Shown here: piece by piece, positions 31,957 through 43,500 of the stretch | Position numbering within the stretch: position 1 is the first letter of the stretch | Layout: each line of letters opens with the position of its first letter | Source of the DNA: Scleromitrula shiraiana | Taxonomy: Eukaryota; Ascomycota; Leotiomycetes; Helotiales; Sclerotiniaceae | Direction: 5' to 3' | DNA length: 64,000 bases | Assembly (NCBI GenBank): GCA_028455995.1 | Contig: JABELC010000010.1 | Coordinates: 1,824,001-1,888,000 of the forward strand | Position numbers and translations under genes: made by a program | The notes under the pieces: model-generated | The model's input: the letters and a program-made list of their open reading frames with translations, nothing else | Told to the model about the DNA's origin: nothing | Database searches by the model: none

Positions 31957-32972
31957 ATGATAGACAATCCCAACCTTGGGATCTTTGCATTTGCCAAACG
32001 AGTGGCTATCGTTGTTATTGGTTGTTGGATATGTATTGTGTAAACTACCTCGTGGTATTTGCTAGGATAGATGACATGGATTTTAGATGCTTGTTTGAAC
32101 TATAGATATACGATAGATACAGTTGAGGCTCTCTGCAAGTACAGGGAAATCAACAATAAGTTCAACGACAGATATTTGGAATCACAACGGAAGAATGATG
32201 AACGAACACGATAGCTAGTTGCTCAGATCAGACAATTGATTGAAGTACTTTAATGTCGATAAGAAATAATTCATCCAATCATCACTTTTCCCCTTTATTC
32301 CCACTCCCACCCCATCAAGGCAAATTCTCCAATCCAAGGGACTACTTTGCTACGCAATTGATATTCCCGCCCACTCTCTACAATCAGTGGCACCACCCGT
32401 TTCTCTCCCCTTTACTCAAATCCTCCTACAACATAAACAACCTGATCTACAATTTCCTCCTCTGGCTTAGCATTTCATGCTACAATGTAATCAATCTCGC
32501 CTGTCAATTCCCCAGGTGGCTTAGCCTTTCGCTTTGTTGGTCCTACCGTATATTCTTCATCACAAGCCACCTCTCTCATGTCAATTCCTACAGTGTAGGT
32601 ATAATCTCTAGCCTCCTCACGTTTGTCCTTTTCTATTTCGACGACCTCAGTCGTCAATATTCTCCCTTTGAGGATCGAGAATGGTATACAGATAACACAT
32701 TTTCTGTTCAACTCACCCCTGAAGAGATATGGGAGGGAAAGATATCATATATCTTTACTCATATATACCATTCGACGCATTGCTCTTTTCTGTGGAGTAA
32801 GTTAGCCTGGACTGTTGCGAAGAGGGCGGATTATTTGGATGATAAGTCTTTGGAGTTAGAACATACGGATCATTGTTCGATGGTTTTAGATCATTATGGA
32901 GGAGAAACCCTTAATTCGACGAATGATGTAGTGTTGGGTTTTCATAGATGTGAGAGACTGACTTGGGCGTAG
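31957..32972 (+). pseudogene. Second UstYa-family gene, heavily decayed
   Basis: Frame 1 from ATG 31957 reads a short cytosolic segment, a hydrophobic helix (VAIVVIGCWICIV), then MTWILDACLNYRYT and a charged coiled coil (KYREINNKFNDRYLESQR). It is broken by TAA 32041, TAG 32068, TAG 32212 and TAA 32251, which are what CAA/CAG (or similar) codons become after C-to-T change. The C-terminal domain reappears in frame 0 from about 32650: REWYTDNTFSVQLTPEEIW, IYHSTHCSFLW (first HxxHC-like motif), LDDKSLELEHTDHC (second HxxHC), SMVLDHYGG and VVLGFHRCERLTWA before the stop at 32972. The order of TM, coiled coil, HxTHC and HxxHC is the UstYa architecture. A pyrimidine-rich stretch of about 400 bp (32256-32640) separates the halves; I see no convincing intron joining them. 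Divergent from the UstYa-like gene at 29914-31241. Confidence 0.65.
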
Positions 32973-33398
32973 GATTTGGGATCGAATGGCATACTATTGG
33001 GATGTATCGGTGCTAGAAGATTTAATAAACATGCCTGATTTGAGGGTTTCTATCCTAATTCCACATCCTCGCAAGACCTGATTTTCGTCCATTGAAAATA
33101 TCACCACTACATCCAAATCTTCGATCACCCTATTCATCCTCAACTCCTATTTCCTCAAACAGGAATTTCAGTAAATGATTATCATTATTATTCCCCTTGA
33201 ATCGAATTGAAACTCCAAATACAAATTTTCCCATACCAATCATTTCCTGTCGTCAGTACATATACACATGCCATATAACCCATCCATTTCAAGTCTTAAT
33301 TTCTTTCTAATGCCCTCTCTTCTCCATCCCTGAAATTTCTCTTCCAATCCCATTCCACCTCATTCCACCGAACCACATCCATTCCATATCCTCTAACC
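32973..33398. other. Convergent intergenic region
   Basis: 426 bp of AT-rich 3' flanking sequence with no recognised feature. Confidence 0.5.
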
Positions 33399-34065
33399 TC
33401 ATCTCCCAGCCTGCGCGAACTTCTTCATTCTTCCCTTTGCCAACCCATTTAAGCTCAAATTCCTCCCATATCCCTTGCCAGTTCCGTTTTCACGGCTATT
33501 CCCCGTAAAATCTAAAGTCTCAATTCCTTCTCGTCTCTCTTCGACTAACAACCTCCTAACAATTTCTTGGAAGGATGATTTCTTCGCTACCTAAATTGGT
33601 TAGTTATGTTAGCCGAGAGAAGTTAAGATGGAAGGAAGTATAGATAGGTAGATAAATAGAGATCTGGATTCGTGATGTAATGCAGAAATCAATGAATGAA
33701 TGAAAATTTGATGATTTTGGTTCGCCTCAGCATCTTTAACGCGAATCAAAATACCATTCCAGATCACATAACACGCTCAATTATACCTCTTCGTGTTTAA
33801 CTCCACTCGTTTGCCCCCCTTGGATCCAAATTGAAAAGAGAAAACTTACACATCTATCCCCCTCGCCCCCTAATTCCCATTTCAAGCAAACCTTGCAGAC
33901 CCCATCCGTCCATTCTTCTCTATATTCCATCTTCTTATCAAACGGACATGGGAATCCATTAGACAATGATGCCTTTTCGCAAGTAGTGAGCAGAAGGAGA
34001 GTGGTGTGAGGACATTTGGGGGTGATGCCTCGCCCGGCGTGATGAGTTAGCATGTAGATGCACAT
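33399..34065 (-). CDS. Small Cys-containing fungal hypothetical protein, 135 aa
   Basis: Not a named family, but it resembles short fungal proteins that begin MC and carry a spaced CPF and CxxC pattern. Exon 1 (33850-34065) encodes MCIYMLTHHAGRG, then CPHTTLLLLTTCEKA, GFPCPFDKKMEYREEW and DGVCKVCLKWELGG. A 259-bp intron (33591-33849; GTAAGT donor, TTTAG acceptor) leads to exon 2 (33399-33590), which encodes a basic segment (KKSSFQEIVRRLLVEERREG) ending KKFAQAGR. Both splice junctions are phase 0 and the joined frame is open. Six or more Cys with His suggest metal binding or disulfides; there is no signal peptide. Exon 2 is supported by codon-like sequence and clean frame, though the intron is long for this genome. 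It lies downstream of, and convergent with, the decayed UstYa gene. Confidence 0.65.
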
Positions 34066-35935
34066 GACTTTTTTCTAGGGACCTGATCTGTTTATGTTCT
34101 CTGTGTCGCCTGTCTTTCCCAATTTCGAAATCTTCTTCTTCTCCCTCTTTTCTCGAGTCTTCAGTTCCGGATCCGAGTGCGATTGATCAATATGTCGTGT
34201 GAATCTGATGATACTCGCCGAGACTTTATATAGATCTTCGCTCTTCACCTATTCCCCCCCCCAAAACCAAGGTCAAATTTCAGCCAGCCCTCTTCCTAAT
34301 TTCAACGCCTACCCAAACCCTAAAATTCCTTTTCTTTAACTCCCCAGAAACCCAACACAATTCTTTATCTTCACTTTATTTTCTTCTTCTCTCAAGCTTA
34401 GCTCTAGGTTGCTCCCTAATCGTCTTCGTCGTCCCTATCAATCCCAAAAATTCATTCCCCTAGCAGATACGTGCAACTTCAACCTCCGAGCCTTGATCCT
34501 CAATGCGTATCTCAGAAATAGGGAATTCTTCTTCCTTAAACTCGAAAATTATCCAAACCAAAAGATTTGGATGTAAGGAAGATGGAACTAAGAAAGAAAA
34601 TAAGGATATCATATAATAAAAATAGCATGCAATTTTAAAAGCCAGCCAGCCATTCATTATCAGTCAACCAACGCATGAATTTCGCATTTCGGTTACCCAT
34701 GTACTGCACTGTCAGGTATCGTATCTCTATACAAAGATGTTATTGGGTTTGTATGTAGTTTTGAAGATCGATATGTTTACTGGTACGCGATTAAATATCA
34801 CGATGTAAGAAGCATCTATTGTCCTCCACTCAAAAAATTTGAATTGATATCATAGGATTAGAACTGGCAGAAAGCGATAATATACATACAGTACTTACAA
34901 TAACTCCGTCTCATCCGAAGGTCTAGAATTTCTTCCTGCCAAGTTCCCAGTTGTAACAGAAGAATGAATAGACCTGAACCACTTTTACAAATTGCAATCG
35001 AGAGTCTATGAAGGGATGTAGTTGTTGTTTAAGTGAAAATACGGGTAAGTATGTAATAAATAGATTTTTGGATTGAATTTTTACATTAATTTTCATGCTA
35101 TATGGAGAGACCCCGACCCCACAGTGTCATCATTATCAGGGGTAAACGCGGAAGGTTTACTGCGGGGCCATAACCGTTACAAATCTGTGCGAGATTTTAA
35201 TGAAAATTCTTACTATTGAAACGATGATTGATTATGAAAGTGTAATAATCATATGTAATTGGAAGAAAATGGTCTTAATTAATTGGTTGGTCGTGAACAG
35301 CACGAATATCTGTAGAAATTCTTGGACCAGTCCAACCTGCACCTCATAATCACTTCAAAATCTAACAAGAATACAAATGGAAAAATGTCTAAGTCATCAT
35401 AATAATTTATTCTTTCAAGTTTTCTGTTTCTTCATCTTGTATCTCCATTTATTACGAGTGCTCATATCCTATCTACCTAGCTAAACAACCTCCCAGCACC
35501 ACAAGCCCCTGATATATTAACGAGTGTGGGTATAAACATTATATACATGTACATATACAATGGAGTAGATGTCGGGATATGTATACTTACCAATTGTCAA
35601 AAAGGGGGGAAAAAGAAAATCAAGAATCATCTATCCCATAACACTCCACTGAACTCAAATTTTTAACGCCTGCCTACCTGCCTGCTTGCTTGCTAGCTAG
35701 CGACTTTTATTTGTGAAATGCTTCCTCTCTCATTATATGTTTCCACATTGATATACCATTATGTTCCGCGATGTATTCCACCCCAACCGACAACTTTTGT
35801 GTCTATGTACATGTAGCTTTGATTTTTTATATATTGGGAACGATGAAAATAATCTTCCATCCCTTTGACTTCTCCCTTTTCTCCGTGCCTGTCTTCTTTT
35901 ATTTTCCTTCCCAGATTCTGCATCCCCACCTCAAA
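34066..35935. other. 1.9-kb intergenic region
   Basis: Contains the promoter of the 135-aa gene (a pyrimidine-rich leader to about 34450) and the 3' flank of the Zn2Cys6 gene at 35936. A C run lies at 34253-34261, and an imperfect GC-rich palindrome (ccccgaccccac, ctgcggggcc) sits at about 35112-35168. No gene is supported. Confidence 0.5.
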
Positions 35936-38515
35936 CTAAATAATATTCGTGATACTCATCCTCTCACTAGCATCTCTCCTAGGAGGACTTGGTAACTTGT
36001 TCGGATTTCCTCCACCCGGTGCTCCTCCAACCCCAACTCCTAGTCTCAATCCCAAATAAGCACCTGTCCCCGTACTGGCAGTTCTCGGCGGTGATGGCAA
36101 CGTTACATATCCTCCAAGGCTCTCAATACCCCTTATACCTCCAGATGACCCCGAGCCTTGTTCCCTAAGCAACCCATCCACTAAATACAAGATTCTATCC
36201 CATCCACCCCATGCTAGTTTTTCCTGCCCCATGCCCTGAGATTCTATGTGTCCTCCCTCACCACTTTCAAAATTATTCGGTGGACTTCCCATTCCCATTT
36301 CTCGCTCGTCTCCTATGTTCCATATCCAATCCTCGCCCCCCCTTCCTCCTCCAAGAACGTAAGCTAATAATTCCGTATCCAAGTCCCTCCCATTGACATT
36401 TACATTCGGATTTGTGATCCCCATCCCGACCACTCTTCTCTTCATCATAATCTCTACGAAAAACTCCAAGTACCGTCCACATCCCACATTGACCTCTCTC
36501 ATTCTCCCTATGCTAGCACTCGCCCTCAAACATGTAATCGCGGCTTCGTAATGCGATGCGTAGAGTAAGAACAATGTGCAGCGGAACACATGTATGCATA
36601 GAGATGTTGTTGCGATATGTTGGAGAGAGGAAGAAGAAGTTGAAGATGATGAAACACGACCCAATAAAGTCGCCATTTCAAATGCTCCTTCTATACATCT
36701 CTCAAGTGCTGTTCGTCTAATTTCTGGGGCGAATGAAGGTGCTAGATTGTGTGTATGCAATTGTAAACGCAAATCTAGAAAAATCCCGACAGGGGGAAGA
36801 GACGTAGCATTGAGTGTTGTGTTTGAAGTCGGGCTATGATTTGGATAACGGATCTGAGCTTGAAGAAAGCTGGGGATGCAGTTTGAAATATGAGTATCGA
36901 AGGATGCGAGAGTAGTTGTTGGGATCGCAGTTCCAATATGAGATTTAAGCATTTTTAGCAAAGGGCCCACAGAGCGCATGAGGTAAATAAGTGGAAGGAA
37001 AAGAGAAGAATTGGAACTTGAGCTCGTAGGCATTCGTTGAGAGTGAGCAATTCCATTTTGTGGTGTCAAAGGTAAATACAACGAGCCGGAGGAAGACATG
37101 GGAGGAATGTAATAGTCATCCTGTAAATGCGGAAGTGAAACATCGCAATCCGCATCATTGATCAAGAGAGGTTTACCCAACTCCAATGCAAGTTGTCGAT
37201 CGAATACATAAATTCCCCACCAAACTCTTCTTTGCGACTCCTGTTCCTGTTTACCAGGTGTCCAATTTGATGCTCCGCTCTCGAAATGCCAGTGAAGATT
37301 CAGATCTTGTGCGATTCTTATGGCAGAGGCAAGGGTATGGGATGCGGTAGATTTTAAATTGCTCTCGTAGAGAAAGATGCTGTGCAAAAGGGCTTGACGT
37401 GCATGATCGAGGGTGTAGGTCTCGGACCAGGGATCCAATAGAGATCGAGAGAGCTCGAGATATTCGGAGCCTTTGTAGGGGCGATTAATTGAAGAGTCGC
37501 TGCTAAAGAGAACCCCAACTGCAAGGATAGAGAAAAATAATGAGGTCCAGATTGGCGATTTGCTGTCAATGGTGGAGCATCCAGATTGGTATAGTTTTTC
37601 ATATTCATGTGAGAACGTGGACCAATCGATGATAGGGAACATTGTGTGGATGGATGAGTGGTATGATCTCAATAGATGATCTGCAATATGTTTGGGAGGT
37701 AACTCAGGACCTCGGAAATTCAATTGTTGTTGTCCTGATTGTCTATGTTGGATAGGCGATTTAAAAATGCCGCGGCCAAAATTCTGAATATTTGAACGAA
37801 CTCTCGATAAATCCATGGAAGGAGGAGATGCCCGTGGCCTTTTTTTGGGTTGCGATCCTATTTCTGGTATTTCTAAAGATGTTGGCGCAGCATTTTCGGT
37901 GTCAATGCCCATTTGACCACTTCCTTCTCTTATGGTGAGTATCGCTCTGAAATGTCCATTCTCGCGTTTTATTTGAGCAATTTGTTTCTCTAAATCTTGA
38001 ACCTGTTTAATTGAAGACATCCGTCGGTTTGTCTCTTTAGTGAATTGACATTTAACGCTTCTGCCAGAACATTCGGAACAGCTACTAGTCTCAGTTGCAT
38101 CACATTTTACCTTGCGTTCCCGACAGGCATCACAACTTGGATCTTTTCTTCGTTGCCGATAAGCTCGTTTTTGTGCTTGCATATTTGCAGATGATATTTG
38201 ACCAACTGGTCCTGGAGTGCTGCTTGACGATGCAGTTGAGGCCATCGATTCTATTCCAAGTCCACTAGGGGATGTAGCAGCGGAATTATAGCTGTGATGG
38301 AATGAACTTTGGCCTAGTGAAAGTCCAGGAGATAATGTGATGTGCTGGCCCATATGTCCACTAAGTGGTCGAGGTGAAGCTCCCATCAAACCCCCTTCGT
38401 ACATCCCTTGAGGTCTAGGTGAAGTTGCTGATGATACAGAAGACGAATCGTAAGATGTGGAAGAAGGTATTGGTGATCTGGGATACGGATTGTGCAATGG
38501 ATCTGTCATTTTCAA
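35936..38515 (-). CDS. Zn2Cys6 transcription factor with fungal regulatory domain, 859 aa
   Basis: Single-exon nuclear regulator; targets unknown. The N-terminus (1-115) is Ser/Pro/Gly-rich. A basic stretch (KRAYRQRRKDP) precedes the zinc cluster C128-x2-C-x6-C-x7-C-x2-C-x6-C156 (CDACRERKVKC, SSCSECSGRSVKC), then the linker FTKETNRRMSSIKQ and a dimerisation coiled coil (VQDLEKQIAQIKRENGHF). The regulatory domain follows: HTMFPIIDWSTF, LDHARQALLHSIFLYESN, AIRIAQDLNLHWHFES, RRVWWGIYVFDRQLALELG and KPLLINDADCDVSLP. The last 200 residues are Gly/Ser-rich. An ATG two codons downstream (MTDPL) could be the true start. The cluster-plus-linker sequence is strongly constrained in fungi as I recall it, but I cannot attach a named orthologue. 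Its 5' side borders the gene desert. Confidence 0.88.
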   Translation of the reverse strand: MKMTDPLHNPYPRSPIPSSTSYDSSSVSSATSPRPQGMYEGGLMGASPRPLSGHMGQHITLSPGLSLGQSSFHHSYNSAATSPSGLGIESMASTASSSSTPGPVGQISSANMQAQKRAYRQRRKDPSCDACRERKVKCDATETSSCSECSGRSVKCQFTKETNRRMSSIKQVQDLEKQIAQIKRENGHFRAILTIREGSGQMGIDTENAAPTSLEIPEIGSQPKKRPRASPPSMDLSRVRSNIQNFGRGIFKSPIQHRQSGQQQLNFRGPELPPKHIADHLLRSYHSSIHTMFPIIDWSTFSHEYEKLYQSGCSTIDSKSPIWTSLFFSILAVGVLFSSDSSINRPYKGSEYLELSRSLLDPWSETYTLDHARQALLHSIFLYESNLKSTASHTLASAIRIAQDLNLHWHFESGASNWTPGKQEQESQRRVWWGIYVFDRQLALELGKPLLINDADCDVSLPHLQDDYYIPPMSSSGSLYLPLTPQNGIAHSQRMPTSSSSNSSLFLPLIYLMRSVGPLLKMLKSHIGTAIPTTTLASFDTHISNCIPSFLQAQIRYPNHSPTSNTTLNATSLPPVGIFLDLRLQLHTHNLAPSFAPEIRRTALERCIEGAFEMATLLGRVSSSSTSSSSLQHIATTSLCIHVFRCTLFLLYASHYEAAITCLRASASIGRMREVNVGCGRYLEFFVEIMMKRRVVGMGITNPNVNVNGRDLDTELLAYVLGGGRGGEDWIWNIGDEREMGMGSPPNNFESGEGGHIESQGMGQEKLAWGGWDRILYLVDGLLREQGSGSSGGIRGIESLGGYVTLPSPPRTASTGTGAYLGLRLGVGVGGAPGGGNPNKLPSPPRRDASERMSITNII

Positions 38516-41500
38516 AGTTCTATATCTATGGTCCTAGGATTGAAGAACTGCAAATGAATTGGATTGATCAAAATGTCAAATTGATACCGAGGCTGAAGTT
38601 GAAATTGATAGGCTACGTTCAATGGGTTCATCGCTCGGCAAAATTTTCGCAGTCTCTGAAATGTCTGAGGGGCAGATATGAATGAAATATGCTACAATCA
38701 AAGCTGCAATTATCGACGAAAGCCTTGAAAAGGTCTATGAAGCCTGATATTTGATTCCTTAGTCAGAGACAAGTATTTTGAACAAGTGCTATGTGTTCGA
38801 GATCTGGCAGATCCGCGATGCGTCGCCGGGGAACGGTATTGTACAACGTCAATACTGCCAAAATCCGACGCACGTCTGCAGTGTGCTGGAGCTAGAATTC
38901 CCCCCACTGATTGTTAAAAGCTAAAGTACCAAAAGTCGGCAGGTGATCCGTACGGAGGAGGTGTTTAATCTGTGACAGGGTAGATATCAGCCAGTTATGT
39001 TAAAGAGAAAAGTCGTATATCGGGAAAGTTAAATGCATCTAGAGTATGACCAATTTTGAGGCGGTAAATATGTTGCAAAAAGAGGGAAATGTGCGCCGAT
39101 AAGCAAATAATGTGACGTTGAGAGGATGAAACTTGCGAGGGTGCCAGTGGTTGAAGAGAGCATATGCATATGACTAGGAGATACAAGCATTGGGACTTCC
39201 GCTTTAAGGCTGATTGGGAAATCTGGAGTAATTCAACGTCAAGGAAAGATGGCAAACGCTCAAGGTCGAAAGCTGGCCAAATGTGTTAGGCCCTAAATTC
39301 CCCTAGTACCCGAAAACCCATGTCTATAATAGGCCTACTAATACAGTAGATTCAAGTAGCTCCATATTGACGGTAATATCTCGCTCTCTTGACTCTTCAT
39401 TTGACAGGCCTATTGACAAGGGATTGGGATTTGGAGTAGATGCCGGTACTAAGTGGATGAGACAAGGGGCAAGGTTTGAATGTTTGATGTGGGTACAGGC
39501 CACGAGGCAAATCCCTCTTGAGATCATTCCCGATTGAGATGCAAACTTGCCAATTAACAATCTTTTAGAAATCGAACTCGGCAGAACATTCCTATCATAC
39601 ATCAGGATATCATATGCAGTGCTGATTGCGGGCATGATTTGGGTCTCCCGTCGGTAGGTAAGCGTCTTACAAGGCAGCTCGGTACTAATGAGCCGTTCCA
39701 AAACACAAAAAGGACAAGTATGTAGGGGCAGATCTCTCAGATTAATTAAAAACAGACATACCGGGAATTCGTTTGACTCGCACACCTGCCTCACCATCCA
39801 CTGATATCTCTGAAGGATGACCTCCCTGCAGATTTCTCGGGTTATGGCGTGGTATTGGCGTTCCTACGTTGTTCACTTGCATATATGCGGACTCAAGTCC
39901 ACTTCCGGCAGAGGCTGCCGACAGGTTCGGGCCGTTGATAGGACAGAGTGAATTCCAATGACTCGGGGGTATCAATGAATATGGAATTGGGTTATTTGGG
40001 GTGCTGAGATATCCCAGGTGTATCGAGAAGAAACAAGGAGGTGACCAGGTGTGACCAGCAGTGAGTTTTTAGAGTTACAAGTTCTAAGGGAGAGGAGGAC
40101 TTTCATTCAGAAGATCTCGAGGATCGAAATGTACTGTAGCAGGTTGTATCGACTTGTTTGGTTTCTCTTGTGGTGATCATTAATTTCCAACGTCAATTGC
40201 AGATGGATATATGATCAGTGCTTAAATCTACCAGGTGAGTATATCGAGATTGGTCTAGAGCGTCATAACAGTAATAATAACTGATGCACGGTTTTGTGTC
40301 CGAAGGAGAATTAATAGGCGATACGGCACAAACCTGGTAGAAGAAGGGGTGAACATTGGTACTGGAAATATAGTGATGGGGTAAGGTGGTGGTACTTGCA
40401 ATCCTTGTATATCTTTGCTCCAGCACCAGGAACACTTTACAGTGGGTGCACTGTACCGGAATGGGCACCTTGAAGCGATTCACAAGGGTCCGTCTCGACA
40501 GCATGTCGTGTACCCAAGATCAACGTTGCCATGCCTCAGGTGCATGATAAAATGATAAAAGTATGCAATGCTATTCTTCAGAGGAAACTAAGATGATCAT
40601 ATTTATTTATTATCATATTTATCCTCGACCCCGCGTCTATAAATATATATCAATTATAGACAAGGAGGAACCCAGTGAAGTAAGGAAACAGGGAGTATGC
40701 CCAATCAGAGATATCCAACAAAAAGTCTATTATTGTCTCATCTACGGATCTCATATATAGTGAAAACAAAATACTAGTTTCCTGAAAGTTGTTATAAAGT
40801 TGATATTGCCTAGTATCGAAGAAAGGCACATTACATATATTTGAATAATGTATATCATAGCCCGATATATAAGCACAATCCAGGGAAGGCCTTGTTAATA
40901 TTTTACTAGACAAAGACCTAGTTCGACCTGACAAGATATTCCAGAGAAAGATGTGAACTGAGGGATTCACGAAAATTGCCGGTACACTAGACATGGTTAT
41001 CCTACTCTCCTTTTTCATGACGGATGCCTGTGCCTAATTGAAAAGCCACAAGCGCGCTCCATTAGCCTTTTGTTACACTATGCGCTCTACTTCTCTAGAC
41101 TATATGTAATGCTCCATTTTTAAGGGGACCTCGAAGCTTGACAATCGGTTTCTATGGACTTGAATCAAATCGAGAATACTGTTAAACATGTATCGAAGAA
41201 GATACTTCCATGTCTCTCATCATATCACTACCATTGGACTTTTGCGATATTTTGCAAAAGAGTTCCCTAAAAGATGATTCTATTGATCGCTTTTCGGTTC
41301 ATAAGCTGAAAGCAAAGATGAAACGGCATCATACTGTAACTGTATTGGTTGCGTCGGATATATATTATATGCTCATCTGATGACCACACGAGTTCCCTCT
41401 GATCACGTTATGGACGGGAAATTCCCAGCTTTCAAAGTGCATACTCTCTATACTATGAATCGTAACTGGTTTCTTGTTAGTCTTTCTTGCCGCTATCAAA

Positions 41501-43500
41501 ATCATATGGCGCTATTACTCACGATGTGAGAACTCCAGGGATAGCACTAGAAGTATCGTTCGAAGTTAGATGTGCTTTGGGATGGTGCTTATTTGGTTTC
41601 CGTTCAATTGGATCCATTTTACCGGGCCGACGTGGTTTACTTCAAGTGGACTGCTTGAGCCTTAAATTCCACCCAGAAAGTGGTATTGGGAAGGCTTCAG
41701 ATGGACAGACTATCAAGGATTTCATATTTACCCGCAAAGTCGGGGGACAAGATTCCAGAGCCAAAACATCTGAAGTTTAATTTAAGATCGGACTTCCTTG
41801 TCCTAAGCTTTGATTCCGGTTGAAATTGCAAGTTTGGTTTTATGTTGAGTGCAACAATTAGATTGTGAACAGGGTTAACCGCCACGTAAACAGCTTTTGT
41901 AAAACTCAAACTACCGATATCATGATGGGGAAGTGAACCAAAATCACAATTTGTCCCGAGAACATGGATTCAATTTTATGGAACAATGGACATAAAGTTT
42001 GTCCTGCTGTGGCAGTGTTGTCAAAGTTGTTACTATTTTGGAATCCTTCAGAAACCAAACTACAGGATCCATATTGAGAGTTGCCGAATTTCGATATGTC
42101 TAACAGTCTGAAGTGTGAGAAGTTTCATAAAATGAAAATGATAGTCGGAACTAATCGGTGGTGCATTTCTTATTTAAGGATAAACTTAGTCCGGAAGGAT
42201 TATGGTGAATTTCCTATCAACGGCATCTCTAAAAACACATACGATCCGTACCTTAATCTTGTTATAAAATGCCTGTCATGTTTGAGAATTCAGCTACTAT
42301 ATTATCCATAATCTTAAAGGTTATAAAGGTGTAAACTGACAATGTCAAATTGCTATAATTGTACAACTTAGCAAACGGCATTGACGGTACCTACCGGTAA
42401 AGTATCTTTGATATCCAAAAACGGTCTTACTTGCGAAAAGATCTCCGCACCTCTAATCTCGCTGATTCCGACCGATTGGGGAGGGAAGATGACGACAAAA
42501 GCTAAGGGTAATGTCTAAGATCGGAAAGACTATCCACAATTGGACCCTTCCGACGCTTCTCATTCTTAAATTTTACGGTTTGAGCATAGCTTTGAAGCAT
42601 GGCTTCGAGAAGTATCGAGTCGAGACTTTGTCCACTTTCTGGGTGAAAAGGCGATTTGCTTTTCGTTGGGCCATACTTACATTCTCATTAGTCTTCCTCG
42701 GCAATGTCTCTATAACAATTCGTTATAAGAATGGGGTTCAAGTCGCTCGGACCTTTCCATCAAATTCTAAACGCCGACATTTGGTGATAAGTACACCAAG
42801 TATGAATTGTTTGATTAACAAATGCCGGTAGACTTTACCGAAAGTATCAAAAGACGTGATAACAATATAGATCATGATTTTGACGTTTTCTGGTTGTTGG
42901 GTCTCATTCATCTTGGATAACCTCGTGGTATATGAAGATAATAGACATCATTTTAAAGTAAGATACTGTAATAGTATCCCGGGCCAGTATAGGAGAATCA
43001 CGTATCCCAAAATAATGTCAAATCCTGATTCGTCATCATAGAGAAAGAGATGATGTGTAATTATATTCAGATGATCATGGGTTGGTCTCAAAAGACTCAT
43101 GGGGGTTTATATGGCGAATCTGAAACGTATGATATGTAACTGTAGGTCGCCATATTTGGTCATCACATGCTCTTCAAAGGAACCAACTGCCAGGAACGGA
43201 GAAGCTAGGGAAGAGCAGGGCTGGGCAGGATGGTCTGCCACCATGTCATGGTTGTTTTCCGAATTCCTACCCCAGTCACTACTGCCCAGGTAGGACCACA
43301 TTTCTTCGAAAATTGCCCTAGGAAAATAAGTATGGTATTCAATTTTCTTGCATACAATAATGCTAGAACCCGAAATACTTACCCTATACCTACCTACCTA
43401 TACTACCAACGGATAAATGCGTGCGTAAATTCGACATGTGTTTTGTGTGTATTCTCCCCCGGAACATAGGTGTGAATCCGGATTATTCTCCGCTGCAGTC
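38516..43500. other. 5-kb gene desert with relic coding segments and few simple repeats
   Basis: No intact gene. Unlike every other long spacer here it has almost no microsatellites, and base composition is more even. Coding-like scraps on the complement: about 39760-40070 (WSPPCFFSIHLGYLSTP, HNPRNLQGGHPSEISVDG), 39324-39760 (LPLHTCPFCVLERLIST) joined to it only through an implausible 28-base gap, and 41530-41909 (NKHHPKAHLTSNDTS followed by a good GTGAGT donor). None matches a family I know. The pattern suggests old genes or transposon DNA decayed past recognition. The first few hundred bases also serve as promoter of the Zn2Cys6 gene. Confidence 0.5.
39324..39975 (-). pseudogene. Unassigned relic coding segment
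   Basis: Two overlapping open stretches on the complement: 39975-39742 (starting IPPSHWNSLCPINGPN and ending VRVKRIPG) and 39797-39324 (to ESTVLVGLL). They change frame at about 39760 where only a 28-base GT...AG stretch could bridge them, shorter than any intron in this window. The protein is unrecognised. It is either a decayed gene or chance open frames in a desert. Confidence 0.25.

Noticed and set aside
32260..32711. Minus-strand open frame reading coherent-looking protein (KPPGELTGEIDYIV)
   Set aside because: It overlaps the decayed UstYa gene, continues through several stops, and matches nothing I know; the complement of pyrimidine-rich DNA often gives such Glu/Val/Gly-rich frames.
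29914..34065. Live RiPP biosynthetic cluster
   Set aside because: Both UstYa-like genes are broken and no precursor with Kex2-spaced repeats, tyrosinase or transporter is visible; the FAD oxidase at the left edge is 29 kb away.
39324..40070. Possible HMG-box (mating-type) gene, from VRVKRIP followed later by YRRET
   Set aside because: The rest of the HMG core (NAF, NNDIS, W near the middle) is absent in every frame, and the usual MAT neighbours (APN2, SLA2) are not in the window.
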